Position numbers and translations under genes: made by a program | Part shown: positions 59,845 to 64,000 of the stretch, one piece after another | How positions within the stretch are numbered: position 1 is the stretch's first letter | Layout of the letters: every line of letters begins with the position of its first letter | The notes under the pieces: generated by a model | Seen by the model: only the letters and a program-made list of their open reading frames with translations | What the model was told of the DNA's origin: nothing | The model's database searches: none | Origin: Fremontodendron californicum | Lineage: Eukaryota > Streptophyta > Magnoliopsida > Malvales > Malvaceae | Assembly (NCBI GenBank): GCA_030761205.1 | Contig: JAULJL010000005.1 | Location: 4,427,501-4,491,500 of the forward strand | Direction: 5' to 3' | DNA: 64,000 nt

Positions 59845-60373
59845 ATTAACTTATATTAGGATCATTCTAAAAAATGATTTTTTAGGCATCATTAAAATAA
59901 TGACACCTCATTTGTTTTTAAAAACATCTAATAATTAATATGTATCTATCCTCACCAAATCAATTCTTATTAAATCAAATAATTCACATTTTAAAAAAAT
60001 GTACAACAAAAATTAAAAATTCACAAAATTTAAAAAAAAAATGATATTTATCCAAAAAATAATCTGAAAATTTTCAGATTTGAACTTAACGAGGTGGTAC
60101 CAAAAGTTGAAAACTATTTTTTTTCTCGAAATTTTCAGATTAATTTTTTGGCTAAATATCTTCTTTTTTTTTTAATTCTGTGAGTTTTTAATCTTTATTG
60201 TATATTTTTTTCAAAGCAAAGTTAAAATTTAAATTAATTGATTTGATAAGAGTTGATTTGGTGAGGATGGGTACATATTAATTATTGGATGTCTTTAAAA
60301 AAACAATGAGGTGTCATTATTTTAATGGTGCCTAAAAAAATCACTTTTTAGGATGATGTTAATATAAGTTAAT
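59845..60373. mobile_element. Foldback MITE with arms of about 250 bp
   Basis: From ATTAACTTATATTA at both ends inward, the two halves mirror each other almost continuously. Paired blocks include AAATGATTTTTTAGGCATCA, AATAATGACACCTCATT, AATAATTAATATGTA, TCCTCACCAAATCAA and AATCTGAAAATTTTC. Only about 20-30 bp near 60,085-60,105 (AACGAGGTGGTACC) form the loop. There is no open frame. A weak flanking repeat (CTATTCTTAA / CTATTTTTGA) may be a decayed target duplication. Superfamily unassigned. Confidence 0.8.
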
Positions 60374-60912
60374 CTATTTTTGATTATCTTGAATGATCTT
60401 TTCTTCATTTCAAATAAAAAATATTAAATTTTTAATTTTTTGTATCGGGATTGAAATTGAGCTGCAACTGACTTTTAAAAATTATGATAATTGGAATTTT
60501 ACTAGTAAGTTGGATAATAACCCAAAACATTAGTTATATTAATATTGTTTACTTTTTTTTATTAAACAATCAAATTAAAATTAAGTGATTTAATTATTGA
60601 GACCTTGATTGAAATTTTGAGATTCAGTTTTAACATTATTTTCTTGTAAACTTATTCAATACTTATAGAATATTAAATTGTATAAATTTTTCAAATGTGT
60701 TTACTACAATTTGATGTTTTTGTTCAATGTTGTGAAAAAGTATGAAACAATTATTCGTGTTTGATACTTGAAAAGCTCTAAACGTTCTAGAGTTTTGTAT
60801 GCTAAAAAGCATTTAAGCTTTTCATAATTGCTTGTTTGTTCTAATAAACTTGTTAGATATTGATTTTTTATTGGTCAATAATTTGTTCTAATAAATAAAT
60901 TTGTAGTAAATC

Positions 60913-62060
60913 ATGGCTCTAAGGATAGTTGTGTGATAGATCATGTACTTGCTTGTGTTTTCACACAATGTTATCCAATGTTCATTGAAAAGTTTATCCT
61001 CATTTTCACTATGGATTTGCATTGAGCAAAATCTGCATTAATGGCGTGCAAATCGCAAAATTTCAAAAGCCACTTTCACCATAGGTTTGTTTAGAAGTAA
61101 CTAAATCAACTTGATAATTACCAGCTTGAACCATGTACAACCCATCTCTCAAAAAGGAAAATCAAGGTGGTGTTCACAAAATAAAACATATAATTTGCTT
61201 AATGAATTAATTCTTTTGAATTTGGGATGATAATGTTACAAAGCCTATCCATACATTAATTAAGTAGGAAAATTTTTCAAGAAAGACCTTCCAGTTTCCC
61301 AGAGGTAAATTGGATTTTCCAAATACTGAGTACTGATCTACAGTTCTACACCTTGAACATTGAAATAAGGAGTTCCTAAATTAATGCAGGGCTGATTTAT
61401 CAGTTTAAAACTCGAACGGTTCCTCTTTCACAAGGATATACAGGAAGATGTCAAAAGGCTGTGGGAGAAATTCAGGCTTGAAATTAGAAATGTGGTTGAT
61501 TTAAGTGAATTAGCAGCTGATGTACTCCACCAGCCTCGTCTTCGTTGCATTTGGTGTGAGAGGATTGGCACATGAAGTTGTTTTGGTGCCATTTAAGGCT
61601 AGGCCCTCCACCATGATATCGTTTAATTTATTATTCCACGGTAGGGATTCTTACGGTAGAGCAGATTGAATGTGCATCAACTGATGCCTATGCTGCATAC
61701 AAGATTGGGAAGAAGTTACTAGGAGCTTGAGTCTGACTGAGATATGGTTAGATTATAGTATGTCATTACTCACTAGTCATTAGTCCATTAATCATTAATT
61801 CATGGCTGATAGATGATGGACTGTCTAATCTGATTGATTTCATTTGTTTACATACAATGTCATTTAATGCTCATTTTCATTTCCTGTTTGGAATTAGAGT
61901 TGGGATTTTCAAGTTTAAGTAATTACTACCAAAAGTTATATTACCTGCCAATCTTCCTAGAAGTGTAATTAATTCCTGAGAGTTTAAAGAAGAGATCACT
62001 GCTGGTGTTTTTTTTTTTTTTCATCCAGAAATAATTCCAATTCCCAAGTTATATTACCTG
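60913..62060 (+). repeat. Upstream unit of a segmental tandem duplication
   Basis: Matches 62,312-63,800 in order, through non-coding sequence (AGATCATG, TTTTCACTATGGATTTG, CAAGGTGGTGTTCA, CTTCCAATTTGCAG-like, TAAATTGGATTTTCCAAATA), then exonuclease coding sequence, then 3' sequence ending CAGAAATAATTCCAATTCCC. Relative to the other unit it lacks about 420 bp. Confidence 0.8.
61402..61732 (+). pseudogene. Truncated Werner-type 3'-5' exonuclease copy
   Basis: Starts abruptly at AGTTTAAAACTCG, where about 420 bp present in the sister copy (62,746-63,167), including the catalytic Asp-x-Glu segment, are absent. What remains reads as DVKRLWEKFRLEIRNVVDLS and ELAADVL, then loses frame (CGTTGCATT has one extra base versus the sister copy). 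A further ~25-bp insertion follows near 61,620-61,650, before ASTDAYAAYKIGKKLLGA and a TGA. It lacks two of the acidic catalytic residues and cannot be functional. Confidence 0.8.
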
Positions 62061-62311
62061 CCAATCTAAACATGATATACGTCTGTTCCGAATTAGGTCG
62101 AGTTTGGACAAGATTTCTTCAATTCGGATCGGCTCGACCTAAATCACTATTCATCTAATAAAAAATATTTTTATTTAAATTTAATTATAAAATATATAAA
62201 TATTATTATAATATTTTTTAAATATTTTAATATTTATGAATAATAAATTGGGCTTATGGATCGACCCAAACTAGACTTGGGCAAGTCGCGGCCCTGACAC
62301 ATGACAGTTCT
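61733..62311. other. Spacer between duplicated exonuclease units
   Basis: The first part is the 3' trailer of the truncated copy (matching 63,471-63,800). From about 62,070 there is unrelated AT-rich sequence containing a TCGGATCGGCTCGACC stretch and its near-complement further on. No gene was seen. Confidence 0.5.
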
Positions 62312-63800
62312 ACTCATGTCTCTAAGGATACTTGTCTGATAGATCATGATCCTCATTTTCACTATGGATTTGGATTGAGCAAAAACTGCAAATAGCAAAT
62401 TTTCAAAAGCCACTTCCATTTCTTTACAAGTAACTGAATCATCAACTTGATATTTTCTAGCTCAAACCCATCAAAAAGGAAAATTCAAGGTGGTGTTCAG
62501 AAAATAGAATAGATAATTTCTTTAATGAATTAATTCTGTTGAATTTGGACAGATAATGTTACAAAGCCTAGCTCACCATCCATTCATTAATTAAGTAGGA
62601 AATTTTCTCAAGAAAGACCTTCCAATTTGCAGAGGTAAATTGGATTTTCCAAATACTCATTTCTGATCTACAGTTTTACACCTTGAGCATTGAAATTAAT
62701 AGTTCCTAAATTAATGCAGGTGTTATAAGAGACTGCTGATTTATCCCTACAAAGAATCCCAAGGGTTGCTAACTCCATAATAAATAGCTAAGAAAATGAA
62801 AATTTATTCAATATCGTAGGACAGTCAAATTCGTTCCATCTGTAGCCCAAGTACAAATCAAAAAAGTCTCTTCCTTTCTGTCGGTCTGTATTATTCCATT
62901 AATTATAAGAATGTTAGGGTTAAGGAGACCTGAGATTTTGAGGTTGGATGGTATCGTTGCAGTGACTGAAATAATTGGTGAAAGAGGCAGGACAGACCAT
63001 TGCCTTGATATATGTTGTTGCAGAAGATGTATGAACATGGGGACATGGTCGTTGGGTTTGACGTAGAATGGCCATTTCCACATAGCAGTGATAGTTTACT
63101 CACATTGTGCACTCAGTTTGGCTGTCTACTGATAAAGATAGATACTAGCCGCTCATTCGTTGGTGACAGTTTAAAACTCGGAATTTTTGCTGGTGTACAT
63201 ATACAGGATGATGTCAAAAGGCTGAGGGAGAAATTCGGGTTTGAAATTAGAAATGTAGTTGATATAAGTGAATTAGCAGCTGATGTACTCTACAAGCCTT
63301 GTCTTCGTGCATTTGGTGTGAGAGGATTGGCACATGAAGTTCTTTTGGTGCCATTTAAGGCTAGGCCCTGTACCATGGCAGGGAATGTCACGGTAGATCA
63401 GATTGGATGTGCATCAACTGATGCCTATGCTGCATACAAGATTGGGAAGAAGTTACTGGGAGCTTGAGTCTGAGATATGATTAGATTATAGTATATGTCA
63501 TTACTACTCATTAGTCCATTAATCATTAATTCATGGCTGATAGATGATGGAAGGTCCAATCTGATAGATTTCATTTGTTTACATACAATGTTATTTAATG
63601 CTCATTTTCATTTCTTGTTTGGAGTTAGAGTTGGGATTTTCAAGTTTAAGTAATTACTGCCAAAAGTTATATTGGGTTACAAAGGTATGTACTTACACCT
63701 GCCAGTCTTCCTAGAAGTGTAATCAATTCCTGAGAATTTCAAAAATAGATCACTGCTGTTTTTTTTTTTTCATCCAGAAATAATTCCAATTCCCAAGTTT
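62312..63800 (+). repeat. Downstream unit of the segmental tandem duplication
   Basis: The more complete unit: about 700 bp of non-coding sequence matching 60,913 onward, the intact exonuclease frame at 63,012-63,467, and the same 3' trailer. It differs from the first unit by many point changes and several small indels, so the duplication is not recent. Confidence 0.8.
63012..63470 (+). CDS. Werner-type (WRN-like) 3'-5' exonuclease domain protein
   Basis: A 151-aa single-exon frame ending at the TGA at 63,468. It carries the DEDDy exonuclease pattern: DVEW (Exo I, D18 and E20), FAGVHIQDDVKRL (Exo II, Asp67 region) and ASTDAYAAYKIG (Exo III, with Asp and Tyr). LAHEVL and an ELAADVL segment also match plant WRN-exo-like proteins (RNase H-like fold). 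The usual family length is about 200 aa or more, so the N-terminal ~40-50 residues are missing or on an upstream exon. An in-frame TGA lies two codons before this ATG. Candidate DNA or RNA 3'-5' exonuclease, but it may be a shortened relic. The upstream acceptor-like CTTGATATATGTTGTTGCAG (to 63,022) allows an alternative spliced start just inside the frame. Confidence 0.65.
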
Positions 63801-63894
63801 TAAAAACTCTATATAAATAGGTGAGGACATTGCCTCAGTAATTCTATGAGTCCAATGAACACTTAATACGAATATAAAAGAGTTCCTAAAACAG

Positions 63895-64000
63895 TCCTTT
63901 GATAGCAAGGACAGAACATTTGTTGGTGTTCATATAAAAGAGGATGTTAAAAAGCTGAGAAAACTGTGAATCTTAGTGAATTGGCAGCTGATGTAGTTCA
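63895..64000 (+). pseudogene. Start of a third exonuclease copy, cut by the window edge
   Basis: GATAGCAAGGACAGAACATT then TTTGTTGGTGTTCATATAAA reads as the Exo II region (FVGVHIKEDVKKLRK), but a deletion joins it to VNLSELAADVV. More diverged from the other two copies than they are from each other. Only its middle is visible; it is probably broken. Confidence 0.5.

Larger units (their letters stand above)
55473..60912. other. AT-rich intergenic region with small mobile elements
   Basis: Upstream of PXL1. It contains a short tandem duplication (55,935-55,998), a 58-bp AT microsatellite (57,319-57,376), a CACTA-like MITE, a SINE, a further TA run (~59,295-59,317) and a foldback element, each listed separately. 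Open frames here are short and AT-biased with no family motif. The first 500 bases or so upstream of 55,472 should hold the PXL1 promoter. Confidence 0.5.

Overview
The window is nuclear DNA of a flowering plant, most likely a eudicot. It is AT-rich, has long intergenic stretches, genes with many short GT-AG introns, and plant-only families: Vps62/DUF946, a plastid FtsHi pseudo-protease, an LRR-XI receptor kinase and a plant mobile domain gene. The species cannot be named from sequence alone.

Layout. 1-5.7 kb is AT-rich with no gene seen. 5.69-9.29 kb is a decayed Mutator-like element with a broken plant-mobile-domain (PMD) gene; its long terminal inverted repeats each carry four regularly spaced palindromes. 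A small Harbinger-type MITE follows at 9.5-9.9 kb. 11.77-15.04 kb (+) is an intact two-exon Vps62/DUF946 gene of 566 aa. 15.7-17.3 kb is a nest of MITEs, one split by a 1.08 kb element. 17.98-38.26 kb (-) is an ATRX-type SNF2 chromatin remodeller with 25 coding exons and 1,487 aa. Its intron 7 holds a complete copia retrotransposon (29,335-34,423) with two identical LTRs and an uninterrupted 1,499-aa polyprotein. Upstream of the ATRX start, probably in a 5'-leader intron, is a hAT-type MITE. 40.77-51.37 kb (+) is FtsHi5 (19 exons, 1,310 aa), divergent from ATRX across a gap of a few hundred bases. 52.31-55.47 kb (-) is a PXL1-like LRR receptor kinase (two exons, 1,022 aa), convergent with FtsHi5. 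55.5-60.9 kb is intergenic with a long AT microsatellite, a CACTA-like MITE, a tRNA-type SINE and a near-perfect foldback element. 60.9-64.0 kb is a tandem duplication of a Werner-type 3'-5' exonuclease gene: one truncated copy, one open 151-aa copy and the start of a third at the window edge.

The three large genes were assembled exon by exon. Their coding lengths divide by three with all splice phases consistent, so all look functional. ATRX next to a PXL1-type kinase echoes Arabidopsis At1g08600/At1g08590 (from memory). The host genes do not form one pathway. The mobile elements are the most unusual part: an apparently very young copia copy inside a chromatin remodeller gene, and a PMD element with ordered palindrome arrays whose copies differ almost only by C-to-T type changes.
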